From positions 2,728,001 to 2,792,000 of the forward strand of contig NZ_CP109427.1 of assembly GCF_036250695.1 (NCBI RefSeq): a DNA stretch of 64,000 nucleotides, in the 5' to 3' direction. The translations under genes and the position numbers were made by a program. Below are positions 1 through 8,259 of the stretch, one piece after another; position 1 is the stretch's first letter; the number at the start of each line of letters is the position of its first letter. The notes under the pieces are model-generated. The model was not told the origin of the DNA and did no database searches. It worked only from the letters and a program-made list of their open reading frames with translations. Source of the stretch: Streptomyces sp. NBC_01497. Lineage in GTDB: Bacteria > Actinomycetota > Actinomycetes > Streptomycetales > Streptomycetaceae.

Positions 1-92
1 TCGAGCCCGGCCGCCGCGGCGTTGCGCACCAGTTCGGCGGGGGTGTCGGTACCGTCGGACGCCGAGGAGTGGGTGTGCAGGTCGATACGCAC
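1..92 (-). CDS. PHP-domain protein, N-terminal fragment
   Basis: Only the first 30 codons lie in the window; the gene runs off the left edge. It starts with GTG at 92, with AAGGAG a few bases upstream on the minus strand. The N-terminus reads VRIDLHTHSSASDGTDTP. The DLHTHS...SDGT motif is the first metal-binding motif of the PHP phosphoesterase fold, found in trpH-like 3'-5' RNA/nucleotide phosphatases and polymerase PHP domains. In Streptomyces a PHP gene commonly sits beside the DUF6758-like gene that precedes it here. Exact substrate cannot be told from 30 residues. Confidence 0.8.
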   Translation of the reverse strand, partial: MRIDLHTHSSASDGTDTPAELVRNAAAAGL

Positions 93-220
93 GGGACGTC
101 TCCTTGGCGGGCTGGTACGGACGGTGACAACCCGTCCAGCCTAACGGTCCCGGTCCGCTTCCCTGCCCCCACCCGTGACCGGGACGGCGGCCGGGGCCGC
201 GCGGGAGCGCTCCCGCGCCG

Positions 221-859
221 TCAGGACAGGAGCCGGGGCGACAGCGCGCCGCACGGCAGCAGGTCGACCTCGGCGCCCGCGTCGCGCAGGTCGGTCAGGA
301 CCAGTTCGTCGTACATCAGCAGCCCCGACTCCTGCGGCCACAGCACCGCCCAGAGCCAGAGTCCGAGCGCCTCCCCGGCGAAGACGATCCGGTCGTCGGG
401 CGTTCCGGAGACGTGCCAGAGGGGGGTGGGCCGGCCGGCGGCGAGGAGTTTCGCACGCGGGGGCTCCTCCACGCGCAGCTGCGGGCCGGGGTCGGGGCCC
501 GTGACACCCGCGTACCTGGCGCCGAGTCCGACGCCCAGTTCCTCGGCGACGAGCAGCAGCTCGCCGGGGCCGCCCAGGGGACCTGGACCGGTGCACGCGA
601 CGGCGGTGGCACGGCCGCCGCTGCGATCGTCGCCCGCGTAGGACACGCCGGTGAACAGCCAGCCGACGGGGAGGGGCCACGGCATCCAGACGGGGACCTC
701 GGCCCGGTTCACGACGACGCCCAGCGCCTCGACGCTGGGCGGGACGACAGGCTGCAACGGGTACACGGCACCGTGCGCGTCGCACTGCCAGGAGTCGGCG
801 AAGAGACCTGGCGCCCTGACGCGTCCACCACACTTCGGGCAACTGGGTTGGCCCCTCAT
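221..859 (-). CDS. DUF6758-like conserved protein with N-terminal zinc knuckle
   Basis: Predicted protein of 212 residues with no signal peptide or membrane segment. The N-terminus carries CPKCGG, and a further Cys follows in DSWQCDAHG, so a small zinc ribbon is likely (C-x2-C ... C ... H). The rest is an uncharacterised globular domain rich in Trp and Gly. I recognise it as the DUF6758 type found across Streptomyces; function unknown. ATG at 859 is chosen because homologues begin MRGxPxCPKCGG. An alternative TTG at 868 is better spaced from a GGAGAGG on the minus strand and would add three residues. It lies 63 bp downstream of the next gene and probably shares its transcript. Confidence 0.75.
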   Translation of the reverse strand: MRGQPSCPKCGGRVRAPGLFADSWQCDAHGAVYPLQPVVPPSVEALGVVVNRAEVPVWMPWPLPVGWLFTGVSYAGDDRSGGRATAVACTGPGPLGGPGELLLVAEELGVGLGARYAGVTGPDPGPQLRVEEPPRAKLLAAGRPTPLWHVSGTPDDRIVFAGEALGLWLWAVLWPQESGLLMYDELVLTDLRDAGAEVDLLPCGALSPRLLS

Positions 860-931
860 ATGCGCCAACGGTCCTCTCCGGCCGACCTCGCGTCAAGGCG
901 ATCACCGGACTCCGAGGGGGCCGCGAGCCTC

Positions 932-1555
932 TCAGTCAAGTGGTACGGCCCCGCGCAGTGGGTCACGCAGGTCGCTACCGTGCGACAACCAGCGCTCCTG
1001 GAGCTCCTGTGCGCCCCTCGCGCGCTTCCACGCCGCCTCATGAGCGGTCATGGGCAGCAGCGGCAGGAACCGCACCGGGTCCATGGGTTCCGGCAGTTCC
1101 AGATCCGCCACCAGTCCCCCGCTCTCCGCCACCAGGACGGAGCTGAACGGCGCCCCGGGCCAGAGCGGCCCTCCGACGTCGAGCGACGCGCCCGGCGCCA
1201 CCACCACGCCCTCCACTTGCGGGGACGCGGCCAGCACGGCCAGCGGGCGCAGCACCTCGTCCGTGGGCGCGAGCCCGGCGCGTACGGAGAGCAGCAGCTC
1301 GGCACGCGGGCCGTGGACCGTGTCCGCGACCATCAACGTGCTGTCGCTCATCGGCGCGGCCGACATGCCGAGCGTCGCGTAGCGGACGACGCCGCTCGCG
1401 GGGTCGAAGAACCGGAGCACCTCGACACGGTCCGCGCCCACGAAGGTGACGGACGCGCGCGCGTCCGGTTCGCCGAGTGCGTCACGCAATCGGCCCTCTA
1501 CCAGCGGGAGAATTTCTGCCACCCGGCGAGCATAGATCGCGTAAGGATGGGGCAT
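932..1555 (-). CDS. suppressor-of-fused domain protein
   Basis: A 207-residue cytosolic protein. The layout, an N-terminal helix followed by alternating strands with VLRFFDPASG and YATLGMSAAP, fits the bacterial suppressor-of-fused (SUFU) domain; the conserved core GMSAAPM...LLLSVR is visible around residues 65-95. Bacterial SUFU proteins have no established biochemical role; some act as immunity proteins to toxins, but nothing toxin-like is adjacent here. The ATG at 1555 has no convincing Shine-Dalgarno sequence. It is divergent from corA across a 456-bp intergenic region. Confidence 0.75.
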   Translation of the reverse strand: MPHPYAIYARRVAEILPLVEGRLRDALGEPDARASVTFVGADRVEVLRFFDPASGVVRYATLGMSAAPMSDSTLMVADTVHGPRAELLLSVRAGLAPTDEVLRPLAVLAASPQVEGVVVAPGASLDVGGPLWPGAPFSSVLVAESGGLVADLELPEPMDPVRFLPLLPMTAHEAAWKRARGAQELQERWLSHGSDLRDPLRGAVPLD

Positions 1556-2011
1556 GACGCAAGATTGACCTGGTCCCAGCTGTTAGGCTGAGGCGCCGGT
1601 CGGGGCAGCAGGCAGAAGCCTTGCTCTCCAGTCCCGACACGCACATACGTCATCCCCTACGGGGGACAGACCGGAGGAGGTGGGGCTGCGGTGGATCGAA
1701 GTCACCCGGCCAGTACCAGCCGCTCTCCGTACGGCTTCACAGCGTTGTGAGCTGAGCCTCGCCCCTTTGACCGGGCAACGTCGCAGGACGACACGGAACC
1801 ACCGCTCCGGTCAATCGCTCCCTGGCCTTCCGTCCGGCGGATGAGCACATCATCCCAGCTTGTGTTTTTCACCTGTCGGTAGCGCACTCCGTCCTGGCGA
1901 TCCTCCCCGGTGCCGCCCGCTTTGCGGACGTAAAAGTCCCGTAAAAGCCACGCCCCCATTCCGGGCTGTTCCACGTCTCGCCTGACGGTCTCTGTCGTGA
2001 AGGAGCCTGCC
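1556..2011 (+). promoter_or_regulatory. long corA leader region with predicted RNA structure
   Basis: This 456-bp intergenic region separates the SUFU gene from corA. It contains a stem starting GTCGGG at about 1599 and closing with CCCGAC at about 1633, a 19-codon ORF with a strong ribosome site (1691-1750), and a perfect 8-bp stem TTGACCGG (1767-1774) with CCGGTCAA (1807-1814) that encloses a smaller GTCG/CGAC hairpin. A leader this long and this structured before a Mg transporter suggests post-transcriptional control. No known Mg riboswitch could be assigned by eye. Confidence 0.5.
1691..1750 (+). CDS. candidate 19-residue leader peptide upstream of corA
   Basis: GTG start at 1691, ten bases after GGAGGAGG (1673-1680), which is the best ribosome site in the leader. 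The product is 19 residues, VDRSHPASTSRSPYGFTAL, ending in TGA at 1750. It is followed within 20 bases by the 8-bp stem at 1767-1814. Leader peptides that sense translation speed through Pro or Asp codons control Mg transporters in enterobacteria; this peptide has two Pro and several Ser/Arg codons. That analogy is inference. It could be chance in a GC-rich leader, but position, ribosome site and following stem are suggestive. Confidence 0.4.
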   Translation: MDRSHPASTSRSPYGFTAL

Positions 2012-3148
2012 ATGTCGATGATCCGTGACCTCCGCGCAGCTGTCCGCCCGTCGTTCCGCAAGAACGCCGGGACCTTCCGCTCGTACGACTCGCCGTACGA
2101 CCCGACGCGCGACGCCTCGACCTCGACCGCGGTCGTGGACTGCGGCGTCTACCGTGAGGGCCGCCGCGTCGGCTCCGAGAGCTGCCGCACGCCGCACGAG
2201 GCGATGCTGCGCGTCCGCGAGGAGGGCGGCTTCGCCTGGATCGGCCTGCACGAGCCGACCGAGGAGGAGTTCGCCGGCATCGCGGCCGAGTTCGGCCTCC
2301 ACCCGCTGGCCGTGGAGGACGCCGTGCACGCGCACCAGCGTCCGAAGCTGGAGCCGTACGACGACACCCTGTTCACGGTGTTCAAGACGATCCACTACGT
2401 CGACCACGTCGAGCTCACGGCGACCAGCGAGGTCGTGGAGACCGGCGAGGTCATGTGCTTCACCGGGCGGGACTTCGTCATCACCGTGAGGCACGGCGCG
2501 AAGGGCTCCCTGCGCAATCTCCGCCACCGGCTGGAGGAGGACCCCGAGCAGCTGGCGCACGGCCCGTCCGCCGTCCTGCACGCGATCGCCGACCACGTCG
2601 TGGACGGTTACATGGCGGTCGCCGACTCGATGCAGGACGACGTCGACGAGGTCGAGATCGACGTGTTCTCGGAGCCCGTCAAGGGACAGAAGGCCGGACA
2701 GCGCAGCCCCGACGCCCAGCGGATCTACCAACTCAAGCGCGAAGTACTGGAGTTCAAGCGTGCCGTGTCGCCGCTGCTGCGGCCGATGCAGATGCTGAGC
2801 GAGCGCCCGATGCGGCTGGTCGAGCCCGCGATCCAGAAGTACTTCCGCGACGTCGCCGACCACCTCGTCCGCGTGCAGGAGCAGGTCGTCGGCTTCGACG
2901 AACTCCTCAACTCGATCCTCCAGGCGAACCTCGCGCAGGCGACGGTCGCGCAGAACGAGGACATGCGCAAGATCACGTCCTGGGCGGCGATCATCGCCGT
3001 ACCGACCGCCGTCTGCGGCATCTACGGCATGAACTTCGACCACATGCCGGAACTGCACTGGAAGTACGGCTACCCGTTGGTGCTCGGCGCGATCGGCGCG
3101 ATCTGCCTGGTCATCCACCGGACCCTGAAGAAGAACGGCTGGCTGTGA
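2012..3148 (+). CDS. corA: magnesium/cobalt transporter CorA
   Basis: A 378-residue CorA-family channel for uptake of Mg2+ or Co2+ across the cytoplasmic membrane. The signature YGMNF (about residues 338-342) closes the first of two C-terminal transmembrane helices, and the second helix follows a short acidic-aromatic loop (DHMPELHWKYG). The long N-terminal cytosolic part has the usual acidic and coiled helices, including the stretch before the GMN helix. ATG at 2012 is preferred over an in-frame GTG at 1997 because GAAGGAG overlaps that GTG and is well spaced from the ATG. It sits behind an unusually long structured leader. A hypothetical gene follows after 58 bp on the same strand. Confidence 0.95.
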   Translation: MSMIRDLRAAVRPSFRKNAGTFRSYDSPYDPTRDASTSTAVVDCGVYREGRRVGSESCRTPHEAMLRVREEGGFAWIGLHEPTEEEFAGIAAEFGLHPLAVEDAVHAHQRPKLEPYDDTLFTVFKTIHYVDHVELTATSEVVETGEVMCFTGRDFVITVRHGAKGSLRNLRHRLEEDPEQLAHGPSAVLHAIADHVVDGYMAVADSMQDDVDEVEIDVFSEPVKGQKAGQRSPDAQRIYQLKREVLEFKRAVSPLLRPMQMLSERPMRLVEPAIQKYFRDVADHLVRVQEQVVGFDELLNSILQANLAQATVAQNEDMRKITSWAAIIAVPTAVCGIYGMNFDHMPELHWKYGYPLVLGAIGAICLVIHRTLKKNGWL

Positions 3149-3206
3149 CGGAGCCGGGCGCACCGGACTCGGCGGGGGCCGCAACCGTGGCCGTAGGCTG
3201 CGGTGC

Positions 3207-3749
3207 ATGACGCAGCAGTCTCCCGCGGTCCGCTCCCTGGTGGAGGAGGCCACGAAGAAGTCCGGCCTGATCTGGGTACGGGGCACCGGCCGGGCACAGC
3301 CCCTGTGGCACGTGTGGCTGGACGGCGCCGCGTACGTGGTGGGCGGCGGCCCCGACGAGCAGCCCCTGCCGCCCGGGCTCACCGACGGGGCGCGCGTCGA
3401 GGTGAGCGTGCCGAGCAAGGACAAGCGCGGCAGGGTCGTCTCGTGGACCGCCGAGGTCGGCGAACTCGCGCCGGGCGGCGAGCCGTGGACGGCCGCCGTC
3501 GCGGAGCTGAAGGGCAAGCGCCTGAACGCGCCGGACGGCGAGGCCGCGCCGGAGCGCTGGCGCCGCGAGTGCCGTGTACTGCGCCTGACGGTGCGCGAGG
3601 CGACCACGGACCTGCCGGACACCTCGTCGGCGGCGCGCCCCGCGCCCACGCGGGCGACGACCCGGGGACCGCTGCCCGCGCCGCTCGGCCTCCGGCGCCG
3701 CCGCAAGGCCGCACGCGAGGACCGGCGCGGAGGCACGCGCGAGGCCTGA
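3207..3749 (+). CDS. conserved hypothetical protein, basic C-terminus
   Basis: A 180-residue protein without signal peptide or membrane helix. The first 125 residues look like a small beta-rich domain (GLIWVRG, PLWHVWLDGAAYVVGGG, ARVEVSVPSKDKRGRVVSW), reminiscent of a flavin-reductase-like split barrel, but I cannot assign a family. The last 50 residues are Pro/Arg-rich and low complexity, ending in a very basic tail. ATG at 3207 has no obvious Shine-Dalgarno sequence. It probably is cotranscribed with corA. The gene ends directly before a 32-bp tandem repeat. Confidence 0.65.
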   Translation: MTQQSPAVRSLVEEATKKSGLIWVRGTGRAQPLWHVWLDGAAYVVGGGPDEQPLPPGLTDGARVEVSVPSKDKRGRVVSWTAEVGELAPGGEPWTAAVAELKGKRLNAPDGEAAPERWRRECRVLRLTVREATTDLPDTSSAARPAPTRATTRGPLPAPLGLRRRRKAAREDRRGGTREA

Positions 3750-3763
3750 ACCGGCCCGGCGTA

Positions 3764-3945
3764 CCGGTCGGCGTGCTCAGGACGCGGCGCATACCGGTCG
3801 GTGCCTGCTCAGGACTGGGCGCGAACCGGTCGAGGCGTACTCCGGACGCGGCGCGACCCGGTCGGGGCGTGCTCAGGACGCGGCCCGAACCGGTCGGGCT
3901 CGCTTTAATGACGCGGCGCGTACCGGTCGGCGCGCGGGCGCGGGC
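3764..3945. repeat. degenerate 32-bp intergenic tandem repeat, about 5.5 units
   Basis: The core CCGGTCGG recurs at 3764, 3794, 3826, 3858, 3890 and 3923, so the period is 30-33 bp. Between cores the units share a GTGCTCAGGACGCGGCGCG-like spacer with substitutions; the third unit has CCGGTCGA. The array fills the gap between two convergent genes (ends at 3749 and 3981). No ORF crosses it sensibly. It may act as a transcription end region or be a neutral minisatellite. Confidence 0.8.
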
Positions 3946-3980
3946 CCGGCAGTCGTCGCCTGTCGCCGCAGGGGCTCCCG

Positions 3981-4766
3981 TCAGGTGCGCGGGATCGTGC
4001 TGCCGTAGTCGACCATCTCGTTCTCGGCGGGCGCCTTCAGCGGGAAGTCCTCTCCCCAGTCCTTGAGCGTCAGCGTGCCCGCGCCGCCCGCGCGGGCCAG
4101 CCGCAGGGGATATGGGGTGCCCTGGAGCGAGACGTCGAGCGTGCCGCCCTTCGCGTCGTCGCCGCCCTTGACCTCGATCGTCCGCACACCGCTCAGGGTG
4201 GGCCGGTCGCCCTTGACCGGTTCGCCGCCGAGCGTGAGGAGGCCGTCGAGGAGGGCGCGCATGTCGGTGAAGCCCCGCAGCTGCTGGTACGCGGGATCGT
4301 CGGCGGGGACCTTCACGTACTTGTCACCCAGCTTGTCGGCGACCTCGCCGCCCGAGGCCCCGGACGCCGCTGTCCCGGAGGCGCCGGGGGCCGCGCTCGC
4401 GCCGCCCGCCGCCTGGTCCCAGAAGTCCGGTGAGCCCTTGAGGAACAGCGAGTCACCCACACGCAGCAGTGTGAACGTCGTCGTGTGCGCCGTGACGGAC
4501 CCGGCGCCGCCGTCCTTCTTCAGTCGCATGTCGAGCTTGTACGTCTGGCCCCGCGTCACGAGCGCGCCGGTGACCCGTACCGCCGTGGCGCCGTCCACCG
4601 CGGTCCGCGCCTTCTGCTCGATCGCGCTCGCCCGCAGCTTTCCGACGCCGTTCGTCCCCTCGTCGGGGTCCGCGCACCCCGACAGCGCCACCGCCAGGCC
4701 CGCGCAGAGCGCGACGGTGGCCTGGACTCGGCGGACGGGCCGGCGGACAAGACGGGTCACGGACAC
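3981..4766 (-). CDS. putative lipoprotein (LppX/LprG-like size and layout)
   Basis: A 261-residue secreted lipoprotein. The signal peptide has a basic N-terminus, a hydrophobic core and the lipobox VALSGC, so Cys at about residue 30 would be lipidated. The mature part is mainly beta strand with repeated hydrophobic positions (VRVTGALVTRGQTYKLDMRL, LRVGDSLFLKG), resembling the LppX/LprAFG or LolA-like half-barrel that binds lipids; this is only a resemblance. A Gly/Ala/Ser-rich stretch (AAGGASAAPGASGTAASG) interrupts it. GTG at 4766 is six bases from AAAGG; a second GTG at 4760 is possible. Divergent from the MgtE-like gene. Confidence 0.75.
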   Translation of the reverse strand: MSVTRLVRRPVRRVQATVALCAGLAVALSGCADPDEGTNGVGKLRASAIEQKARTAVDGATAVRVTGALVTRGQTYKLDMRLKKDGGAGSVTAHTTTFTLLRVGDSLFLKGSPDFWDQAAGGASAAPGASGTAASGASGGEVADKLGDKYVKVPADDPAYQQLRGFTDMRALLDGLLTLGGEPVKGDRPTLSGVRTIEVKGGDDAKGGTLDVSLQGTPYPLRLARAGGAGTLTLKDWGEDFPLKAPAENEMVDYGSTIPRT

Positions 4767-4940
4767 ACAAAACCTTTCGTACGGGACGAGCCGCAGCGGG
4801 TCGCGACCCCTCGCACGGCAGGTCCCGGGCAGGCGCGGGCGGCGGCAGACGGCAGCGTACCCGCGTCCGCCGGAGCACGCCGGGCGCCTACGGGCTAGCC
4901 TGATCCCGACCGGAGCGATGTGATCGAGGAGGCGCGCGAG

Positions 4941-6221
4941 ATGGCTGGAGGCGCCCCCAGGATCTTTGTGTCCCACCTGTCCGGCGTGCCCGTGTTCGAC
5001 CCCCAGGGCGACCCGGTCGGGCGGCTGCGGGACCTCGTGGCCATGCTGCGGGTCGGGAACCGGCCGCCCCGCCTCGTCGGGCTCGTCGTCGAGGTGGCCA
5101 GCAGGCGGCGGATCTTCCTGCCGATGACGCGCGTCACGGACATCACCTCGGGTCAGATCATCACCACCGGGGTCCTGAACGTCCGCCGCTTCGAGCAGCG
5201 CCCCACGGAGCGCCTGGTCTTCGGCGAGATGCTCGACCGGCGGGTGCGGATGGTCCAGGACGGTTCCGAGGTGACCGTCCTGGACGTGGCGGTGCAGCAA
5301 CTGCCCGCCCGGCGCGACTGGGAGGTCGCGAAGGTCTTCGTACGGGGCGGCAAGCGCGGCGGCGCGCTGCGGCGCCGCAAGGACGCGTTCACCGCCGACT
5401 GGTCGGACGTGACCGGCTTCTCGCTGGAGGAGCACGGCCAGGGCGCGGAGAACCTCGTCGCCACGTTCGAGACGCTCCGGCCCGTCGAACTCGCCAACGT
5501 CCTGCACAACCTGACGGCGAAACGGCGCTCGGAGGTCGCGGCCGCCCTCGACGACGACCGGCTCGCCGACGTGCTGGAGGAGTTGCCGGACGACGACCAG
5601 GTGGAGATCCTCGGCAAGCTGGAGGACGAGCGGGCCGCGGACGTCCTGGAGGCGATGGACCCGGACGACGCCGCCGACCTGCTCTCCGAACTGCCGGAGG
5701 ACGACAAGGAACGCCTCCTGGAGCTGATGCAGCCGCACGACGCGGCGGACGTGCGGCGGCTGCTGGCGTACGAGGAGCGCACCGCGGGGGGCCTGATGAC
5801 GACGGAGCCGATCGTGCTGCGGCCGGACGCGACGGTCGCGGACGCGCTGGCCCGCGTACGGGTGCGGGACCTCTCCCCCGCGCTGGCCGCGCAGGTCTAC
5901 GTCTGCCGGCCGCCGGAGGACACCCCCACGGGCAAGTACCTGGGCACGATCCACTTCCAGCGGCTGCTGCGCGAGCCGCCGTTCACGATGGTCGGCGCGG
6001 TCGTCGACAGCGACCTGCCGCCGCTCGCCCCCGACACCCCGCTGCCCGCGGTGACCAGCCACCTCGCCGCGTACAACATGGTCTCGGCGGCCGTCGTGGA
6101 CGCGAGCGGGTCGCTGCTCGGCGCGGTGACCGTGGACGACGTGCTCGACCACCTGCTGCCGGACGACTGGCGGGAGACCGGCTTCCACGGCCTGGAGGGG
6201 GACGCCGCGCGTGACGAGTGA
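4941..6221 (+). CDS. MgtE N-domain and CBS protein without a transport domain
   Basis: A 426-residue soluble protein. The first ~80 residues look like a PRC-barrel (FVSHLSGVPVFDPQGDPVGR); residues about 160-280 form the MgtE-N helical superhelix with its acidic repeats (LEELPDDDQVEIL, LEAMDPDDAADLLSELPEDD); residues about 285-410 are a CBS pair (TAGGLMTTEPIVL...LGAVTVDDVLDHLLP). MgtE channels continue with five transmembrane helices; here the protein stops after the CBS pair, so it cannot conduct ions itself. It may sense Mg2+ or a nucleotide and act on a partner. ATG at 4941 follows GAGGAGG. It overlaps the DUF1003 gene by 11 bp. Confidence 0.85.
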   Translation: MAGGAPRIFVSHLSGVPVFDPQGDPVGRLRDLVAMLRVGNRPPRLVGLVVEVASRRRIFLPMTRVTDITSGQIITTGVLNVRRFEQRPTERLVFGEMLDRRVRMVQDGSEVTVLDVAVQQLPARRDWEVAKVFVRGGKRGGALRRRKDAFTADWSDVTGFSLEEHGQGAENLVATFETLRPVELANVLHNLTAKRRSEVAAALDDDRLADVLEELPDDDQVEILGKLEDERAADVLEAMDPDDAADLLSELPEDDKERLLELMQPHDAADVRRLLAYEERTAGGLMTTEPIVLRPDATVADALARVRVRDLSPALAAQVYVCRPPEDTPTGKYLGTIHFQRLLREPPFTMVGAVVDSDLPPLAPDTPLPAVTSHLAAYNMVSAAVVDASGSLLGAVTVDDVLDHLLPDDWRETGFHGLEGDAARDE

Positions 6222-6888
6222 CAGGCGCGGGGACGGCGCAGGACCGTTCCCGCACGGCGCCACGGCCCTGCGCCGCGAGAGCGGCCGGGGCGGCCGCCGC
6301 GGGCGGGGCCACGGGCACGGCGGCGAGCGGCGCGAAGGCGACGGGCGCCGGCGCGTACGGCTCGACCAGCCGCGCGAGCAGCGGCGCAGGCTGCTGCCCG
6401 AGTGGGACCCGGAAGCCTTCGGACGGCTCTCGGAACGGGTGGCGCGCTTCCTCGGGACGGGCCGCTTCATCGTCTGGATGACGCTGATCATCATCCTGTG
6501 GGTGGTGTGGAACATCGCCGCGCCCAGGAGTGTGCGGTTCGACGAGTACCCGTTCATCTTCCTCACGCTGGCACTGTCGCTCCAGGCGTCCTACGCGGCG
6601 CCGCTGATCCTGCTCGCCCAGAACCGGCAGGACGACCGCGACCGGGTCACGCAGGAGCAGGAGCGCAAACAGAACGAGCGCTCCATCGCGGACACGGAGT
6701 ACCTGACGCGGGAGATCGCGGCGCTGCGCATCGGCCTCGGCGAGGTCGCGACCAGGGACTGGATCAGGTCGGAGCTGGAGGACCTGGTCCGGGAGCTGGA
6801 CGAGCGCCGCGACGGCCATCACCCGCCCGGCGGCGACACGCCGCGCGCCGGGGAGGCGCGCGGGGGCGGAGCGTCGCGCGACGCGTAG
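6211..6888 (+). CDS. DUF1003 membrane protein
   Basis: A 225-residue protein with an Arg/Gly-rich, disordered N-terminus (about 70 residues), then two transmembrane helices (WMTLIIILWVVWNIAA and FIFLTLALSLQASYAAPLIL) and a charged helical tail containing NRQDDRDR and a coiled-coil-like RELDERRDG region. The pair of helices followed by QNRQ..RD is the DUF1003 signature; function unknown. GTG at 6211 lies inside the end of the preceding MgtE-N/CBS gene, so translation is probably coupled. The pairing suggests that the CBS protein controls or docks on this membrane protein. Confidence 0.85.
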   Translation: MTSDRRGDGAGPFPHGATALRRESGRGGRRGRGHGHGGERREGDGRRRVRLDQPREQRRRLLPEWDPEAFGRLSERVARFLGTGRFIVWMTLIIILWVVWNIAAPRSVRFDEYPFIFLTLALSLQASYAAPLILLAQNRQDDRDRVTQEQERKQNERSIADTEYLTREIAALRIGLGEVATRDWIRSELEDLVRELDERRDGHHPPGGDTPRAGEARGGGASRDA

Positions 6889-7084
6889 GCCGGCGTACCG
6901 CCGGGGCGGTTCCGCTGCCCGCGCCGCCGGAGAACTCGGCAGCGGGGACGCGGCCCGCCACGCGCGGTGCCGTCCGGGCCTCACGGGAGCGTTCGACGGG
7001 CGGGCCGTGACCGCCGTCGTGACACCCGTCTCTCCGGAGCTCCGTACTTTCCGGGCGGGCCCCGGGGCGCCGTACCATCTCGGT

Positions 7085-8245
7085 ATGGCTACCGACACGT
7101 ACGGAACCACCGTCCCCGCGGAAGACGCGGTGCGCGACGCGCTCTCGACGGTGAACGATCCCGAGATCCACCGGCCGATCACCGAGCTCGGCATGGTCAA
7201 ATCGGTGGAGATCGCGGACGACGGCGCGGTGGCCGTGACGGTGTACCTGACGGTCTCCGGCTGCCCGCTCAGGGACACCATCACCAACGGTGTCACCGAG
7301 GCGGTCTCGGCGGTCGCCGGTGTGACGTCGGTGTCGGTCACGCTGGACGTGATGAGCGACGAGCAGCGCCGCGAACTGGCGGCGTCGCTGCGCGGCGGAC
7401 AGGCCGAGCGCGAGGTGCCGTTCGCCAAGCCCGGTTCGCTGACCCGCGTGTACGCGGTGGCCTCCGGCAAGGGCGGCGTCGGCAAGTCGTCGGTGACGGT
7501 GAACCTGGCGGCGGCGATGGCCGCCGACGGCCTCAAGGTGGGCGTCGTCGACGCGGACATCTACGGGCACAGCGTGCCGCGCATGCTCGGAGTGGACGGG
7601 CGCCCCACCCAGGTCGAGAACATGATCATGCCGCCGTCCGCGCACGGCGTGAAGGTCATCTCCATCGGGATGTTCACGCCCGGCAACGCGCCGGTGGTGT
7701 GGCGCGGGCCGATGCTGCACCGCGCGCTCCAGCAGTTCCTCGCGGACGTGTACTGGGGCGACCTGGACGTGCTGCTGCTCGACCTGCCGCCCGGCACGGG
7801 CGACATCGCGATCTCGGTGGCGCAGCTCGTGCCGAACGCGGAGATCCTCGTCGTGACGACGCCTCAGCAGGCGGCGGCCGAGGTCGCGGAGCGGGCGGGT
7901 TCCATCGCCGTGCAGACGCACCAGAAGATCGTGGGCGTCGTGGAGAACATGTCGGGCCTGCCCTGCCCGCACTGCGGCGAGATGCTCGACGTCTTCGGCA
8001 CGGGCGGCGGCAAGCTCGTCGCGGAGGGCCTGACCCGGACGACCGGCGCGGAGGTGCCGGTGCTGGGCTCCATCCCGATCGACGTACGGCTGCGCGAGGG
8101 CGGCGACGACGGCCGCCCGGTGGTACTGAGCGCCCCGGACTCCGAAGCGGGCAAGGCCCTGCGCGGGATCGCCGACCGGCTGGGCGAGCGCAAGCGCGGC
8201 CTGTCGGGCCTGTCCCTGGGCATCACCCCGCGCAACAAGTTCTGA
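7085..8245 (+). CDS. mrp: Mrp/NBP35-family iron-sulfur carrier ATPase
   Basis: A 386-residue P-loop ATPase that assembles or transfers Fe-S clusters to client proteins. The N-terminal ~95 residues are a MIP18 (DUF59) domain. Then come the deviant Walker A GKGGVGKSS, the switch motif DADIYGHSVPRMLG, and the Walker B-like LLLDLPPGTGD. The CPHC motif (GLPCPHCGEM) near residue 295 supplies the bridging cluster ligands. All hallmarks are intact. ATG at 7085 is chosen from homologue length. Upstream, 196 bp separate it from the DUF1003 gene. Downstream lies a very strong hairpin. It sits beside htrA/tatB in other actinobacteria as well. Confidence 0.95.
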   Translation: MATDTYGTTVPAEDAVRDALSTVNDPEIHRPITELGMVKSVEIADDGAVAVTVYLTVSGCPLRDTITNGVTEAVSAVAGVTSVSVTLDVMSDEQRRELAASLRGGQAEREVPFAKPGSLTRVYAVASGKGGVGKSSVTVNLAAAMAADGLKVGVVDADIYGHSVPRMLGVDGRPTQVENMIMPPSAHGVKVISIGMFTPGNAPVVWRGPMLHRALQQFLADVYWGDLDVLLLDLPPGTGDIAISVAQLVPNAEILVVTTPQQAAAEVAERAGSIAVQTHQKIVGVVENMSGLPCPHCGEMLDVFGTGGGKLVAEGLTRTTGAEVPVLGSIPIDVRLREGGDDGRPVVLSAPDSEAGKALRGIADRLGERKRGLSGLSLGITPRNKF

Positions 8246-8259
8246 CCGGCCCCGCGTAC

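Noticed and set aside
1565..1589. TTGACC and TAGGCT as a corA promoter pair.
   Set aside because: The spacing of 13 bases is too short for a housekeeping promoter.
1583..1640. Possible M-box (ykoK) magnesium riboswitch at the start of the corA leader, because of a GTTAGGCTGAGGC segment.
   Set aside because: Only the first few bases resemble the M-box; the conserved later blocks and the multi-stem layout could not be found by eye. A covariance-model search would settle it.
1850..3736. Long minus-strand ORF across corA.
   Set aside because: Antisense to corA and its neighbour; composition and codon pattern fit a GC-rich shadow frame.
3764..3945. CRISPR array at the 32-bp repeats.
   Set aside because: The units run head to tail with no unique spacers and no cas genes nearby.
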